DNA from: Streptomyces sp. CBMA152
GTDB lineage: Bacteria; Actinomycetota; Actinomycetes; Streptomycetales; Streptomycetaceae
Assembly (NCBI RefSeq): GCF_014596475.1
Contig: NZ_MECJ01000011.1
Coordinates: 1 to 64,000 of the forward strand
Length of the DNA: 64,000 bases
Direction: 5' to 3'
Position numbers and translations under genes: made by a program. Shown one piece after another: positions 17,242-25,624 of this stretch (position 1 is its first letter; the number at the start of each line of letters is the position of its first letter). The notes below the pieces were generated by a model that saw nothing but the letters and a program-made list of their open reading frames with translations, ran no database searches and had not been told where the DNA came from.

Positions 17242-17910
17242 ATGCGCGCACACCATATTGACCGCCCAGCCGATCTCGACGTAGTACGTGAGTCCTATGA
17301 CCGGGTGGCCGACAACTACGCCCACATGGTCCTGACGACGGGTATGGGCGACATCCGTACCCACCCATGGCTCAAGGCGTCGATCGACGCCTTCGCCGAC
17401 ACCGTGGGCGAGCTCGGGCCTGTCCTCGACGTCGGCTGCGGACCCGGAACGGTGACCGGCTACCTTGCCGAGCGCGGACTCGACGTATCCGGGGTGGATC
17501 TCTCCCCTCGGATGATCGAGAACGCGCGCCGTCTCCATCCGCAGTGCCGCTTCAGCGTCGCCTCCGCCACCGACCTCGACCTGGCCGAAGCGTCACTCGG
17601 CGGCGTGCTCGGGTGGTGGTCACTGTTCAACCTCCCCCGTGACGTCCTTCCGCAGGTTCTCGCCATGTTCGCGCGCGCGTTGAAGCCGGGCGGACACTTC
17701 ATCACCGCGACGCACGTCGGCGACGAAGACCTGGTGCGCACCGAGGCCTACGGAGAGGTACCCGTTCGCTGGACGACACACAAATGGCGGCCGGAACAAC
17801 TCGTGGACCTGATCGAGCAGGCCGGACTGCGCCCGGTCGCCGAACTGCGGCTCCCCGCCGATGAGCAGACCGGGCCTGGTGTGGTCGTCATGGCCAAGCG
17901 ACCCGGCTGA
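17242..17910 (+). CDS. Class I SAM-dependent methyltransferase
   Basis: A 222-residue enzyme with a Methyltransf_11/25 core: VLDVGCGPGTVTGYLAERG (motif I) near residue 63, VSGVDLSPRMIENAR (post I), GGVLGWWSLFNLP (motif II) and LKPGGHFITATH. It starts at the ATG at 17242, 62 bases after the dienelactone-hydrolase-like gene, and may be co-transcribed with it. The substrate is unknown. Confidence 0.88.
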   Translation: MRAHHIDRPADLDVVRESYDRVADNYAHMVLTTGMGDIRTHPWLKASIDAFADTVGELGPVLDVGCGPGTVTGYLAERGLDVSGVDLSPRMIENARRLHPQCRFSVASATDLDLAEASLGGVLGWWSLFNLPRDVLPQVLAMFARALKPGGHFITATHVGDEDLVRTEAYGEVPVRWTTHKWRPEQLVDLIEQAGLRPVAELRLPADEQTGPGVVVMAKRPG

Positions 17911-17927
17911 GTCCCACGGGACGGCCT

Positions 17928-17946
17928 CGCCCTGCTGAGCAGGGCG
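17928..17946. terminator. Hairpin between convergent genes
   Basis: CGCCCTGC and GCAGGGCG form a perfect 8-base-pair stem with a three-base loop, lying between the stops of the methyltransferase (17910) and the EF-G-like gene (17965). It lacks a T tract, as is common in high-GC actinomycetes. Confidence 0.55.
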
Positions 17947-17964
17947 GGCCGCGTACCCAACCGG

Positions 17965-20067
17965 CTACCGGGTCACCACTCCCGCCGGGACGGGACCGTA
18001 ACCGGCGGGCCGGGTGGTGAAGGTGCCCCGGCCCTGGGTGCGGCTGCGCAGCCGCGACGCGTAGCCGAACAGCTCCGCCAACGGCACGCTCGCGGTGATG
18101 ACCGCCGTGCCCGCCCGTGCGGACGATCCGCCGACCCGGCCGCGCCGGGCCGCCAGATCGCCGAGCACCCCGCCCACAGCACTGTCGGGCACGGTGACGG
18201 TGACCTCGATCACCGGTTCCAGGAGCACCATCGCACTGGCGCGCAGGGCTTCGCGCAGCGCTAGGCGGCCCGCGGTCCGGAACGCCATCTCCGAGGAGTC
18301 CTTGGGGTGGGTGGCCCCGTCGGACAGCGTGACCCGCACCCCGGTCACCGGATGTCCGCCGAGGGGACCCGCGGCGAGGGCGTCACGGCAACCGGCCTCG
18401 ACCGCGCGGATGTACTCCTGCGGCACCCGGCCACCCGTGACGGTCGAGCGGAACTCGAACCCTTCCACGCCGGTGCCGCTGTCCACGGCGTCGGCCGCTC
18501 GTTCCAACGGCTCCACATCGATCACGACATGCGCGAACTGGCCCGCTCCTCCTTCCTGTTTGACATGCCGGTACAGCAGTCCGGACACCCCGCGCCCGAC
18601 CGTCTCGCGGTAGGCGACCTGCGGACGCCCGACCCCGACCTCCAGTCCCTCGTGGCTGCGGCGGATCTTCTCCACCGCCACCTCCAGGTGCAGCTCACCC
18701 ATCCCCGACAGCACCGTCTGACCGGTCTCGGGATCGGTGCGCACAGTCAGCGAAGGATCCTCCACCACCAACTGCGCCAGCGCCGAGGCCAGTCGGTCGG
18801 TGTCGAGGCTGCGGCGGGCCTCGACCGCCACCGAGACCACCGGGTCCGCGACCGTCGGCGGCTCGAAGACCAGTGGATGCGCCGGTGCGCACAAAGTGGC
18901 CCCGGCGCGGGCCGACTTGAGCCCGATCACGGCGACGATGTCCCCGGCCCGCGCCCGGTCCACCTCGGTGTTCCGGTCGGCCTGTACGCGCAGGATCCGG
19001 CCGATGCGCTCGGTGCGCCGAGCGGTCGCGTCCAGCACCGTGTCCCCCCTTCGTATCGTTCCCGCGTACACCCGCACGTAGGTGAGACGTCCGGTGGCGG
19101 TCGCGTTCACCTTGAACACCAGGCCCGCGAAGGGCTCGTCCGGGTCGGCGGTCCGCTCCCGCACCTCGCCGTCCAGGGTGCCCCGCACCGGCGGCATGTC
19201 CACCGGCGAGGGGAGATAGGCGACGACGGCGTCCAGGAGCGGCTCGATCCCCCGGTTGCGGTACGCCGATCCGCACAGCACGACAACTCCCTCGCCGCTC
19301 GCGGTGAGGTCGCGCAGCGCCGCGACCAACGTTGCCTGCGTCAGTTCCGTACGGGCGCAGAACTCCTCCAGCGCGACCGGGTGGAGCTCCGCCACCGACT
19401 CCTCCAGCAGTCGGCGCCGCCGCAGCGCCTCCTCCCGCAGGGGTTCGGGCACCGGCCCCTCCTGGTAACCGTCGCCGTCCGCACCCCAGTTCAGCGCGCG
19501 CATCCGCAGCAGATCCACCACTCCGGTGAACCCGTCCTCCCGGCCGATCGGCAGCTGCACGACGAGCGGAACCGTGTGCAGCCGGTCCCGGATCGACGCG
19601 ACCGCCGTGTCCAGGTCGGCTCCGGCGCGGTCCAGCTTGTTGACGAACGCGATCCGGGGCACGCGGTGCCGGTCCGCCTGGCGCCACACCGACTCACTCT
19701 GCGGTTCGACGCCCGCCACGGCGTCGAACACCGCGATCGCGCCGTCGAGCACCCGCAGGGAGCGCTCCACCTCGTCGGAGAAGTCGACATGGCCGGGGGT
19801 GTCGATCAGGTTGATCCGATGGCCGTCCCATTCACAACTCACCGCCGCGGCGAAGATGGTGATACCGCGGTCGCGCTCCTGAGAGTCGAAGTCGGTGACG
19901 GTGGTGCCGTCGTGGACCTCACCCCGCTTGTGAGTGGTACCGGTCGCGAAGAGGACGCGTTCGGTGACGGTGGTCTTGCCCGCGTCGACATGGGCGAGGA
20001 TGCCGAGGTTTCGTACGACGGCGAGCGCGGGGACATGGTGGGATCGGAGGTCGAGGTTGGTACGCAC
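17965..20067 (-). CDS. Elongation factor G paralogue (FusA2-like translational GTPase)
   Basis: About 700 residues from a GTG at 20067, preceded by a GAAAGG site. An upstream TTG would add 24 residues of unrelated look. The GTPase motifs are all present: [10 protein letters not shown] (G1), QERDRGITI (G2), DTPGHVDF (G3) and NKLD (G4). EF-G domains II-V follow, including MGELHLEV and the late [17 protein letters not shown] block. The switch wording ([20 protein letters not shown]) is EF-G-like more than TetM/OtrA-like. It is probably the second EF-G that many Streptomyces carry outside the str operon. A role in drug tolerance or ribosome rescue is possible but not shown. Confidence 0.88.
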   Translation of the reverse strand: MRTNLDLRSHHVPALAVVRNLGILAHVDAGKTTVTERVLFATGTTHKRGEVHDGTTVTDFDSQERDRGITIFAAAVSCEWDGHRINLIDTPGHVDFSDEVERSLRVLDGAIAVFDAVAGVEPQSESVWRQADRHRVPRIAFVNKLDRAGADLDTAVASIRDRLHTVPLVVQLPIGREDGFTGVVDLLRMRALNWGADGDGYQEGPVPEPLREEALRRRRLLEESVAELHPVALEEFCARTELTQATLVAALRDLTASGEGVVVLCGSAYRNRGIEPLLDAVVAYLPSPVDMPPVRGTLDGEVRERTADPDEPFAGLVFKVNATATGRLTYVRVYAGTIRRGDTVLDATARRTERIGRILRVQADRNTEVDRARAGDIVAVIGLKSARAGATLCAPAHPLVFEPPTVADPVVSVAVEARRSLDTDRLASALAQLVVEDPSLTVRTDPETGQTVLSGMGELHLEVAVEKIRRSHEGLEVGVGRPQVAYRETVGRGVSGLLYRHVKQEGGAGQFAHVVIDVEPLERAADAVDSGTGVEGFEFRSTVTGGRVPQEYIRAVEAGCRDALAAGPLGGHPVTGVRVTLSDGATHPKDSSEMAFRTAGRLALREALRASAMVLLEPVIEVTVTVPDSAVGGVLGDLAARRGRVGGSSARAGTAVITASVPLAELFGYASRLRSRTQGRGTFTTRPAGYGPVPAGVVTR

Positions 20068-20161
20068 GGCCCGAGGCCTTTCGGAATGCTGAACACGGTG
20101 GAAATGGGCAGCGCGATTCCCGGACGTGTTGTGCCCCAAGTCTTAGACGGGGCAAGATTTT

Positions 20162-20189
20162 TGACGTAACGTCAGGTGTGTTTACGTCA
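20162..20189. promoter_or_regulatory. TGACGT palindrome plus a third half-site
   Basis: TGACGT-A-ACGTCA at 20162-20174 is a perfect 6-base dyad around one base, and a further ACGTCA follows at 20184-20189, 15 bases from the previous copy. The cluster lies about 95 bases upstream of the EF-G-like gene start, in a position suited to an operator. No regulator gene is adjacent. Confidence 0.5.
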
Positions 20190-20240
20190 GGCTGGCGCCG
20201 GACCACCGGCTCTGCCGGGTGAGTCCCGTGTGGGCAGGGG

Positions 20241-20357
20241 TCAGACGTACGTCGCGGGCATCCGGTGGCGGCCGCGCAGCCGGCACCGGGAACGCGTGGA
20301 CACCAGGATCACGTCGTACCGCGACCGGGGAACAGCGACGGCGATGCGCTCACACAT
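20241..20357 (-). CDS. Possible 38-residue small protein or leader peptide
   Basis: An ATG at 20357 preceded on the minus strand by a strong GAGGGGAG site opens a 38-codon frame ending TGA at 20241. The product begins MCERIAVAVPRSRYD and is very basic, with 10 Arg. It is transcribed in the same direction as the EF-G-like gene, ending 173 bases before its start, so it could be an upstream leader or an independent small protein. No family is recognised; the evidence is the ribosome binding site and position only. Confidence 0.3.
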   Translation of the reverse strand: MCERIAVAVPRSRYDVILVSTRSRCRLRGRHRMPATYV

Positions 20358-20609
20358 GCCGGGCTCCCCTCATTCGTCGACGTGCGGCCCCCGGGACTCC
20401 GTGGCCATGTGAGGCGAGTGTAGGGAGCGGGAGGCGGTTGCCGACACCGGTTTATTCGGCACAGCGGCTGTGCGAGGGCCGGATACGCCTCTGGTGCCGA
20501 CGGTCGGGGCGCCGGACCGGCGAGGGCATGCAGGACGGCAAGAGTGCTGGTCAGGTGGTCCGAGGCGGCCGTTAGGGTGATCCGACAGATCATTTGAGAA
20601 AGGCCACGT

Positions 20610-21548
20610 GTGACCACGTCACGTCCCCACACCCTGTTCTCCTTCGGCACGCTGATGGACGAGCAGGTCCAGACCGCGCTCTTCGGCCATGCCGTGCCCA
20701 CGTCTCCCGCGTCGCTGACCGGATACACCACCAGGCCCCTCCCGATCACCGACCCGTCCGTGATCGCCACCAGCGGCCTCGACGTACACCTGACCCTTCG
20801 GCGCAAGTACGGCACCGTGGTCGAGGGGGCGGTGCTGCACCTCACCGACGAGGACCTCGCCGCGGCCGATGCGTACGAAGTCGACGACTACGCTCGCCGA
20901 CGGGTACGGCTCTCCTCCGGCGAGAGCGCCTGGGCCTACCTCGATGCCGACCCGCTGCGCTCGGCAGCGCGCATCGTGGTGGTCGGCGACAGCATCGCCT
21001 ACGGACGCTGTGACCCGCGCGGCGGATGGACTGCCCGCCTGGCGGCGGACCACATCGCCGCGAACGAGGCCGAACACCGCGTCTTCAACCTGGCCATACC
21101 CGGCAGCACCCTGCGCGACGTCACCGAGCAGACCCCCGGGCTGCTGGCCGCCCGCCTGCCCGACACGCTCCTGGTCGCCGCCGGTATCAACGACTCCGCC
21201 CTGCCCGTCGCCGCCGCACAGACCGGTGATGACGCACTGGCGTACGTCGCAGACCGGCTCGGCGCGCTTGCCGCCACGGCCTTCAGCCACAACGCACGGC
21301 TCGTCGTCGCCGGACCCATCTGGCTCGATGAAGAACGCACCCGCGACTACGAGGGCCTGCGTTTCACCGAGGAGCGGGCGCTGGCCCTGCGTGAGGCCGC
21401 ACGGTCCTGGTGCGAGGAGAACCACGTCGACTTCCTCGACCTGTGGGAGCCCCTGCGCAAGCGCACCGACCTGCTCGTCGACGGCCTGCACCCCAACCCC
21501 GAAGGCCACCGGGTGCTCCATCAGCACCTCGACACGCTCGGCCGCTGA
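20610..21548 (+). CDS. Two-domain protein: gamma-glutamylcyclotransferase-like domain fused to an SGNH hydrolase
   Basis: A 312-residue protein from a GTG at 20610 with an AGAAAGG site. Residues 1 to about 110 read like a gamma-glutamylcyclotransferase/AIG2-type fold (LFSFGTLMDEQVQ at the start, the acidic ADAYEVDDYARRRV block, AWAYLDA at the end). From about 117 a complete SGNH esterase follows: VVVGDSIAYG (nucleophile Ser), GGWTARLA, a Gly in LAIPGST, AAGINDSAL (Asn), and DGLHPNPEGH (Asp and His). The second domain should hydrolyse esters of sugars or lipids; the first may act on gamma-glutamyl amines or be structural. No signal peptide is seen, so it acts in the cytoplasm. Confidence 0.85.
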   Translation: MTTSRPHTLFSFGTLMDEQVQTALFGHAVPTSPASLTGYTTRPLPITDPSVIATSGLDVHLTLRRKYGTVVEGAVLHLTDEDLAAADAYEVDDYARRRVRLSSGESAWAYLDADPLRSAARIVVVGDSIAYGRCDPRGGWTARLAADHIAANEAEHRVFNLAIPGSTLRDVTEQTPGLLAARLPDTLLVAAGINDSALPVAAAQTGDDALAYVADRLGALAATAFSHNARLVVAGPIWLDEERTRDYEGLRFTEERALALREAARSWCEENHVDFLDLWEPLRKRTDLLVDGLHPNPEGHRVLHQHLDTLGR

Positions 21549-21575
21549 ACCGGAAGTGCCCCTCGATGGGCGCGC

Positions 21576-21604
21576 GGGGTGACCGGCGCCGCGCCGGTCA
21601 CCCC
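21576..21604. terminator. Bidirectional hairpin terminator
   Basis: GGGGTGACCGGCG and its exact complement form a 13-base-pair stem with a 3-base loop between the stops of the SGNH protein (21548) and the YcxB-like protein (21655). Confidence 0.75.
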
Positions 21605-21654
21605 ACCGCCTGAAACCCCGACGTCCTACCGTAGAAGGCCGACTCCGCCTCTGG

Positions 21655-22158
21655 TCACCGGGCAGGAGTGGCGCGAGTGGTTTCGGGCAGATGCTGGTCG
21701 AGGATCCTCCGCAGCCGGTCGGTCCCGTCCGGCTTGTGCAGCGCGCGCTTGGGCACGAAGGTCATGCACCTCTTGTCGGCGGAGATCACCACGAACAGAT
21801 GGGTGGTTTCCCGGTAGTAGGAGAACTTGGGCCAGCCGGAGCACCGGCGATCGTGCTGCGTGGACACGGTAAATCCGGTGGCGTCCACGATGACCCAACG
21901 CTGTCCCCCCGCTTGGGCACGCCGGTGGGCCTGGCGGGCCTGCAGGCGTGGCGCGATCACCAGAACGAACGTGAGGAATACCGCGCCGAACAACAGGGAG
22001 AACCAGTCCAGCTGGCCCTGGGGGTCGACCCGTAGGCCCAGCGCCACGAGGAGCAACCCGATACCGGTGAGGATCCACTTGCGGGGATGTGCTGCGCGGG
22101 CGGGGAGATCATTCCGTTCCGGCGCGATGCCCTGACAGTTCTGACGGTTCGACTGCAC
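21655..22158 (-). CDS. YcxB-like membrane protein
   Basis: A 167-residue protein from a GTG at 22158. Two hydrophobic helices (about residues 28-43 and 51-68) are followed by a soluble C-terminal domain with DATGFTVSTQHDRRCSGW, then FSYYRETTHLFVVIS and MTFVPKRAL, the pattern of the YcxB C-terminal domain. Function of the family is unknown. The start is weakly supported: no clear ribosome binding site precedes it, and a downstream start close to the first helix is possible. Confidence 0.7.
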   Translation of the reverse strand: MQSNRQNCQGIAPERNDLPARAAHPRKWILTGIGLLLVALGLRVDPQGQLDWFSLLFGAVFLTFVLVIAPRLQARQAHRRAQAGGQRWVIVDATGFTVSTQHDRRCSGWPKFSYYRETTHLFVVISADKRCMTFVPKRALHKPDGTDRLRRILDQHLPETTRATPAR

Positions 22159-22623
22159 TCGGCAAGGCCCTCACCGCGCACGAGGCCTCCTCATGCACAT
22201 TTCCTGTCAACATGCACGAACGGGCCAGGCGTTGTCGGTGCATGTCACATATTCCGCTGGCACCTTCCGCGGCAGCGGCACGACAGAGCACGCCCAAATC
22301 CGGACATACGGCCCCGGATACCCGACCCCTCCACCACTCCCACCCTCCACGCCACGGCGGCAAGCGGAGATGAAACCAGCCAATTTCATTCACCATTCAT
22401 TAAATTCTCAACCCCCGTGACCTTGATCACCGCACAGATACCTGGCGACTACATCGATCGAAGGTAATGTTTCTTTCGTCAGATCGAACGGATAACAGAT
22501 CCGCCGGTGACAGGAAGCAGAGCAGCCTGCCGCCCGCAGATATTTTCCGAAATGGACAGTCGACGCCCTGCCGAGCGGCCGGCTGTGTGCGGCCCAAAAG
22601 CGAAGCGTCCCGCGGAGGAATTA
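22159..22623. other. Long upstream region of the peptide-modification gene set
   Basis: These 465 bases between divergent genes contain a noticeably A/T-richer patch (22370-22480) and two copies of GATCGAA at 22455-22461 and 22483-22489. No gene is supported. The region ends in the very good GGAGGA site of the ferritin-like gene. A promoter for the downstream set should lie here, but I could not pick out convincing hexamers. Confidence 0.45.
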
Positions 22624-23421
22624 ATGTTCGATGTACTCACGGATCTCCACGCGCTTTATCAGGAGCATGGGATCACGACGGGCAAGCTCTACCAGGAATC
22701 GATGCAGAACGCCCTGGGACCTCAGCTCGCCTATGCCACGCCGGCGATGTACGGAGTCACGGCGACGGTTCTGTCCAGCAGGCGGATGGTCGCCTACAAT
22801 CTGACGCAGAACGCGATCGACGAGGCCAAGGGCGCCGCACGGATCCAGATCATCGCCGACCGGTATGCCGACCCCGAGTTCCACAAGAAGATGACCCGGC
22901 ACGTGGGCGAGGAACTGAAGCATTCCAAGCAGTTCAAGGCCCTGGTGCAGGCGACCGGCTACGAGACGCTCGACGAGTACATCGAGAAGCAGATCGCGGA
23001 AGAGGTCCTCGACTTCGAGGACGGACTGAAGCCTTTCATCTGCCGGGTGCACTCGATCGAACTCAGGTCCTGGACCGTTCTGCGCATATATCAGCAGATC
23101 CTGCGGGAACGCCGATTCCCCGACCTTTCCGACGACGCACTCCCGGTCCTTGAGAACATCATGGCCGACGAGATCAACCACGTCGTCTACACCGGGGAGC
23201 AGATAGACCTCTGGCTGCGCGAGGACCCTGCGCTGCAAACAGTCTTCGACGAGTGCCTTGAGCACACCAACAGGGAGACCTGGCAGGACATCTCGTCGAT
23301 GACCGCATGGCTGGCGACGAACTTCGAAGTCGTCTTCGGCGACTCCGACGTCAGCGCTGCGGATGTACCGAAGTCACGTTTCCTCGTGGGTGAGCTCACC
23401 CCCGACGTAACGCTGACCTGA
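22624..23421 (+). CDS. Ferritin-like di-iron protein of a putative peptide pathway
   Basis: A 265-residue all-helical protein with GGAGGA eight bases before the ATG. The sequence supplies a complete carboxylate-bridged di-iron ligand set: Glu67 (IDEAKG), Glu97-x-x-His100 (GEELKHS), Glu146 (SIELRS) and Glu183-x-x-His186 (ADEINHVV). Ferritin-like enzymes with this E/ExxH/E/ExxH pattern activate O2 to hydroxylate, desaturate or cleave substrates. It is directly followed by the 51-residue peptide gene and then by methyltransferase, ATP-grasp and exporter genes, so its substrate may be the peptide or a group attached to it. I do not recognise a characterised orthologue. Confidence 0.8.
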   Translation: MFDVLTDLHALYQEHGITTGKLYQESMQNALGPQLAYATPAMYGVTATVLSSRRMVAYNLTQNAIDEAKGAARIQIIADRYADPEFHKKMTRHVGEELKHSKQFKALVQATGYETLDEYIEKQIAEEVLDFEDGLKPFICRVHSIELRSWTVLRIYQQILRERRFPDLSDDALPVLENIMADEINHVVYTGEQIDLWLREDPALQTVFDECLEHTNRETWQDISSMTAWLATNFEVVFGDSDVSAADVPKSRFLVGELTPDVTLT

Positions 23422-23452
23422 AATGTATCCACGAAAGTGATGGGAGAACACC

Positions 23453-23608
23453 ATGGCTACGCGTGACCAGCTCAAGAAGCGTCTCGAAGACGTTCTCGGT
23501 ACCCGACTGAACATTGAGGGCATGGAGCCGCCGCGTCTTGTCCGCGCCAACTCCGCTTTCTCGAAGCGTCAGGCCAAGGACAGCCAGATCGTCGAAATCG
23601 ACAAGTAG
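23453..23608 (+). CDS. 51-residue peptide, candidate precursor or carrier
   Basis: An ATG at 23453 after a GGGAGAAC site opens 51 codons ending in TAG at 23608. The product starts MATRDQLKKRLEDVLGTRLN, a likely amphipathic helix, has a central GMEPPRL turn, and ends in SQIVEIDK. It has no Cys, no membrane segment and no signal peptide. It lies 31 bases after the ferritin-like gene and is followed by a strong hairpin before the enzyme genes, the usual layout for a RiPP precursor or a small carrier made in excess. It lacks the EDWGE end of LysW-type carriers. It could also be a small accessory subunit. Confidence 0.7.
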   Translation: MATRDQLKKRLEDVLGTRLNIEGMEPPRLVRANSAFSKRQAKDSQIVEIDK

Positions 23609-23647
23609 TCGAGGCATGGCCGGAAACTGATCCGACCGTGAGAGACA

Positions 23648-23702
23648 GCGCCCGTGCGACAGCGGAAAACGGCTGCCGCACGGGCGCCCACGTACTCTTT
23701 TC
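23648..23702 (+). terminator. Strong intra-operon hairpin with T-rich tail (probable attenuator)
   Basis: GCGCCCGTGCG (23648-23658) pairs perfectly with CGCACGGGCGC (23677-23687); inside, CAGC (23660-23663) pairs with GCTG (23672-23675). A T-rich stretch (CTCTTTTCTGCTT) follows at 23695-23707. It sits between the 51-residue peptide gene and the methyltransferase gene and should cause partial termination, giving more peptide message than enzyme message. Confidence 0.75.
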
Positions 23703-23717
23703 TGCTTACTTGCGTGC

Positions 23718-24332
23718 ATGCTACGCTCAGATGTGGACAGCTATCTAGAGACTTTTCTGGACAATCTGTACGTCCAGGGAAAGCAACACGACGCGCAGTA
23801 CGAGGACCGGCTGCTCCGGTTACGGAACGTGGAACCCGAATCGGCCCGATTGCTCCACTTTCTCGTGCGCGCGACCGGCGCACGCACCGCTCTGGAGATC
23901 GGGACGTCCAACGGACATTCCACCGCCTGGATCGCAGCCGCTCTGCCGGCCGCCGGAGGGCATCTGACGAGCGTGGAAATCCTGCCGGAGCGTTCGAGAG
24001 CAGCCGCCGAGAATCTGACGGAAGCGGGACTTCGCGACCGGGTCGAACTGCTCGTCGAGGACGCCTCCAAAACATTGGCCCGCAGCCCCGCAGACCACTG
24101 GGACTTCGTGTTTCTCGACGCCGAGCGAAAATACTACCCGGCGTATTGGCCGGAACTGCGGAGAACGATCCGGCCGGGCGGCATCCTCGCGGTCGACAAC
24201 GTACTTTCCCATGCCGCGCAGGTGCGTGAATTCATCGAACTGGTGCAAGGGGACCCGGACATGACCACTACGACCGTTCCCACGGGCGCCGGGGTGCTGC
24301 TCGTACTGAAAGACGGGGCGGCCGCCGCGTGA
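23718..24332 (+). CDS. O-methyltransferase (family 3, metal-dependent, COMT-like)
   Basis: A 204-residue enzyme. The fold of cation-dependent O-methyltransferases is clear: TALEIGTSNGHSTAWIAAAL (SAM motif I), LTSVEILPERSRAAAENL, FVFLDAERKYYPAYW with the metal Asp, and GGILAVDNVLSH with the second Asp-Asn pair. Family members methylate catechol or carboxylate-like oxygens. The start at 23718 has no clear ribosome binding site (GTG at 23733 is an alternative). Its stop overlaps the ATP-grasp start in a GTGA, so the two are coupled. It probably methylates a group introduced by the ferritin-like oxygenase or the ligase. Confidence 0.85.
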   Translation: MLRSDVDSYLETFLDNLYVQGKQHDAQYEDRLLRLRNVEPESARLLHFLVRATGARTALEIGTSNGHSTAWIAAALPAAGGHLTSVEILPERSRAAAENLTEAGLRDRVELLVEDASKTLARSPADHWDFVFLDAERKYYPAYWPELRRTIRPGGILAVDNVLSHAAQVREFIELVQGDPDMTTTTVPTGAGVLLVLKDGAAAA

Positions 24333-25624
24333 CCGAGCGCTTCGCCTTCTGCGAGACCGCCCTGTCGGGCACCGGCCTGCGGGCCATGGAGGCCGTCCGG
24401 GCCGACGGCGGCGAGGTGGTCTTCCTCGCCCGCGACCCCGAGTACTACCGGTCGCGTCACAGCCCCTTTCCGCCCGACACGGGACTGGTCGACCACACGG
24501 TCGTCTGTGACACCAACGAGGTGGACGCCGTCGTGGCGGCACTGTCGGGGCTCGATGTGACAGCGGTGATCTCCACGGGTGAGCACCATGTCCGGGTCGC
24601 CGCCGAGGCCGCCGCGCGGATCGGCGCGAGCGGGCTCGCACCGTCCGCCGCCGAGGCCTGCCGCGACAAGGCCACCACGTACGAGCGCGCCGCCGCCCGG
24701 GGAGTGCGGGTCCCCGCGCATCGGCGGGTGACCGAGGCCCGGCACGCCGAGACGGCGGTGCGCGGCCTGAGCGGCCCCTGGGTGGTCAAGCCGGCCGATG
24801 GAACGGGCAGTTCGGGTGTCGTCCTGTGCGACACCGACGCCGCCGTGGCCGCCGCCGTACGCGACGGCCTGCGCGAGCGGACCAACGCCCGCGGCCAGCG
24901 CCGTACGGGCGGCATGGTGGTCAGCGAGTACGTCGAGGGGCCCGAGTACAGCGTCGAACTGGTCGCGGCCGACGGGCGTTTCGCGGTGGTCGGTGTCACC
25001 GCGAAACGGCTGGGTCCCCACCCCCACTTCGTCGAGCTCGGCCATCTCTTCCCCGCCCCGCTCAACGGCGAAGAGGCGTCGGAACTTGCGCGTTTCGCCA
25101 CCGGCGCGGCCGCCGCGGTCGGATTCGACACCGGTGTCGCCCACGTCGAGCTGCGGTGCGGGCGCTCGGGACCGGTGCTGATCGAGATCAACGCCCGGCC
25201 GCCCGGCGACCACATCACCGATCTGGTGACCTCGGCCACCGGCCTCGACCTGTGCCGCCTGCTGGTCCAAGCCCACCGGCCCGGTGACGGGGCGATCGCG
25301 GAGGTGGAGGAGGCGGTGACAGGGGCACGCGGCGCGGCGGCGATCTCGTATCTGCCGGTCGGCCGCCCGGGCCTGTTCGACACCATTGAGGGAAGTGACG
25401 CGGCCGAACGTGTCCCCGGGGTGCGGGAGGTGCGCTGCCTGGTGGGCCGGAACACCGTTCTCGGCGCGTCCACCGACAGCCACAGCCGGCTGGCCTACGC
25501 ACTCGCCGCCGCGGGGTCACCCGCCGAGGCGCAGCGGGCGGCGGACACCGCCCTCGGCATGCTCCGCCCCGTCTACACGGACGAGTGCTCCCCCGCCGTC
25601 GGCCCCGGGGAGCGGAACCGGTGA
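24329..25624 (+). CDS. ATP-grasp ligase (BacD-like amino-acid/peptide ligase type)
   Basis: A 431-residue protein from a GTG at 24329. An N-terminal pre-grasp domain ends with the CRDKATTYERAAARGVRVP block; the ATP-binding part has WVVKPADGTGSSGV (Lys and Gly-rich loop), VVSEYVEGPEYSVE, GVAHVELR, and the Mg-binding VLIEINARPPGDHI. This layout is that of carboxylate-amine ligases making dipeptides or peptide bonds through an acyl phosphate (BacD, carnosine synthase, PGM1-like enzymes), and it differs from graspetide MdnB/C ligases. It may join an amino acid to the peptide or to a peptide-derived product. It is coupled to genes on both sides by GTGA overlaps. Confidence 0.87.
   Translation: MTERFAFCETALSGTGLRAMEAVRADGGEVVFLARDPEYYRSRHSPFPPDTGLVDHTVVCDTNEVDAVVAALSGLDVTAVISTGEHHVRVAAEAAARIGASGLAPSAAEACRDKATTYERAAARGVRVPAHRRVTEARHAETAVRGLSGPWVVKPADGTGSSGVVLCDTDAAVAAAVRDGLRERTNARGQRRTGGMVVSEYVEGPEYSVELVAADGRFAVVGVTAKRLGPHPHFVELGHLFPAPLNGEEASELARFATGAAAAVGFDTGVAHVELRCGRSGPVLIEINARPPGDHITDLVTSATGLDLCRLLVQAHRPGDGAIAEVEEAVTGARGAAAISYLPVGRPGLFDTIEGSDAAERVPGVREVRCLVGRNTVLGASTDSHSRLAYALAAAGSPAEAQRAADTALGMLRPVYTDECSPAVGPGERNR

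Noticed and set aside
17965..20067. Tetracycline ribosomal protection protein (TetM/OtrA type)
   Set aside because: The switch and domain wording are of EF-G type and the N-terminus extends as in EF-G; resistance is not supported by sequence alone.
23453..23608. LysW-type amino-group carrier protein
   Set aside because: The peptide size is right, but the Cys zinc pair and the EDWGE C-terminus are missing.
24329..25624. Graspetide (MdnB/MdnC-like) macrocyclase
   Set aside because: The ATP-grasp protein is longer and has the carboxylate-amine ligase (BacD-like) pre-grasp and C-terminal domains; the peptide has no repeated Thr/Ser-Glu/Asp core.
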